Source: an uncultured Oscillospiraceae bacterium
GTDB lineage: Bacteria > Bacillota > Clostridia > Oscillospirales > Ruminococcaceae
Length of the DNA stretch: 6,480 nt
Assembly: GCA_900546885.1 (NCBI GenBank)
Contig: UREN01000096.1
Coordinates: 1-6,480, forward strand
Reading direction: 5' to 3'
This document shows positions 6,201 to 6,480 of the stretch, piece after piece. The number at the start of each line of letters is the position of its first letter. Within the stretch, counting starts at the first letter, position 1. The position numbers and the translations under genes were made by a program. A model generated the notes under the pieces. The model ran no database searches. It saw only the letters and a program-made list of their open reading frames with translations, and was not told the origin of the DNA.

Positions 6201-6480
6201 GCTGCCGCTGCTGCCGTTTCAGTTCCGCCAGTATATCCGGGGGAATACGGTCAACCAGCCTTTGCATATCGTGCAGTTCGCTTTCCAGCTTTGCCCGCTC
6301 CATGCGGTCTTTGATTTTGCCGCTCTCGCTGGCTCTGGCTCGTGCTTCCAGCTTCTCATTTTCTGCTAACAGGTCATTGATTGTGACCTTGTACTTTTTC
6401 AGTTGCCCGGAGAAGTTCTCCATCTGCGGGAACCACTTTTTCAGCATGGAGAGGGCTTCCTCTTTTTTCTTTCCGGCGTT
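6184..6480 (-). CDS. C-terminal end of a larger protein, possibly MobA/MobL-type relaxase (partial)
   Basis: The frame has no stop up to the window edge. It reads NAGKKKEEALSMLKKW before continuing, so the visible 98 residues are a C-terminus and the methionine at 6447 is probably internal. The sequence is highly charged and strongly alpha-helical, with likely coiled coil around LLAENEKLEARARASESGKI and MERAKLESELHDMQRLVDRI, ending in a basic tail (LKRQQRQHGKER). Such coiled-coil tails are common at the C-terminus of mobilization relaxases in Firmicutes elements, and a relaxase upstream of a serine recombinase would fit. No relaxase catalytic motif is visible here, so the family is a guess from context and general resemblance. 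Its TGA stop (6186-6184) is embedded in the ribosome-site sequence of the next gene, indicating coupling. Alternatives are a replication or other conjugation-module protein. Confidence 0.55.
   Translation of the reverse strand, partial: NAGKKKEEALSMLKKWFPQMENFSGQLKKYKVTINDLLAENEKLEARARASESGKIKDRMERAKLESELHDMQRLVDRIPPDILAELKRQQRQHGKER

Larger units (their letters stand above)
4326..6480. mobile_element. End of a serine-recombinase integrative/mobilizable element
   Basis: From about 4326 rightward all genes are on the minus strand and of mobile-element type: a large serine recombinase at the edge, a small coupled protein, and the tail of a possible mobilization protein. The recombinase stop lies about 56 bp from the point where tnpA similarity is lost, as expected for an attachment-site-proximal integrase. 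The other end is outside the window. The boundary is inferred from the interrupted tnpA; I could not identify the crossover dinucleotide. Bases 4326-4357 contain two similar motifs, ACAAGGG and ACACAGGG, which could be recombinase-binding half-sites. Confidence 0.55.

Overview
The window is the start of an assembled contig from a moderately GC-rich, probably spore-forming member of the Clostridia. An Oscillospiraceae/Ruminococcaceae-type gut anaerobe is my best guess. The evidence is a sporulation sigma-G gene, a Clostridia-style phosphomannomutase, an iron-sulfur cysteine desulfidase, sigma-A promoters of the TTGxxx-17-TATAAT type and strong GGAGG ribosome sites. The first 73 bases are not biological: they are a T-run plus a complete indexed Illumina P7 adapter that was not trimmed.

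Region 1 (74-4160) is ordinary chromosome. sigG (170-940, +) lies convergent to a phosphohexomutase gene (999-2507, -), with a hairpin between them. That gene is divergent from a cysteine desulfidase gene, cyuA (2827-4107, +). The 319 bp between the two starts holds a near-consensus promoter for the mutase and an extended -10 promoter for cyuA. cyuA ends in a textbook intrinsic terminator (4126-4160). These three genes do not form one pathway.

Region 2 (about 4161-4325) is a short remnant of an IS200/IS605-type insertion sequence. It has a left-end hairpin, a leader in which a 12-bp inverted repeat buries the ribosome binding site, and the first 12 codons of tnpA. It begins directly after the T-tract of the cyuA terminator.

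Region 3 (about 4326-6480, running off the right edge) looks like one end of an integrative/mobilizable element that entered the IS tnpA gene. On the minus strand it carries the C-terminal end of a larger protein (possibly a MobA/MobL-type relaxase), a small coupled protein of unknown function, and a 503-residue serine recombinase. The recombinase is the likely enzyme for excision and integration, and its 3' end lies about 56 bp from the inferred element boundary. Its sigma-A promoter is nested in what looks like an intrinsic terminator: the -10 box lies in the hairpin loop, so read-through from upstream could be stopped while the recombinase transcript starts inside the loop.

The structures most worth checking are the nested promoter/terminator, the element-in-IS junction, the sequestered tnpA ribosome site, and a possible ATG-to-ATA start-codon change in the small gene. 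I saw no sign of a wholly new system. The family assignments of the two small minus-strand reading frames at the right end are uncertain.
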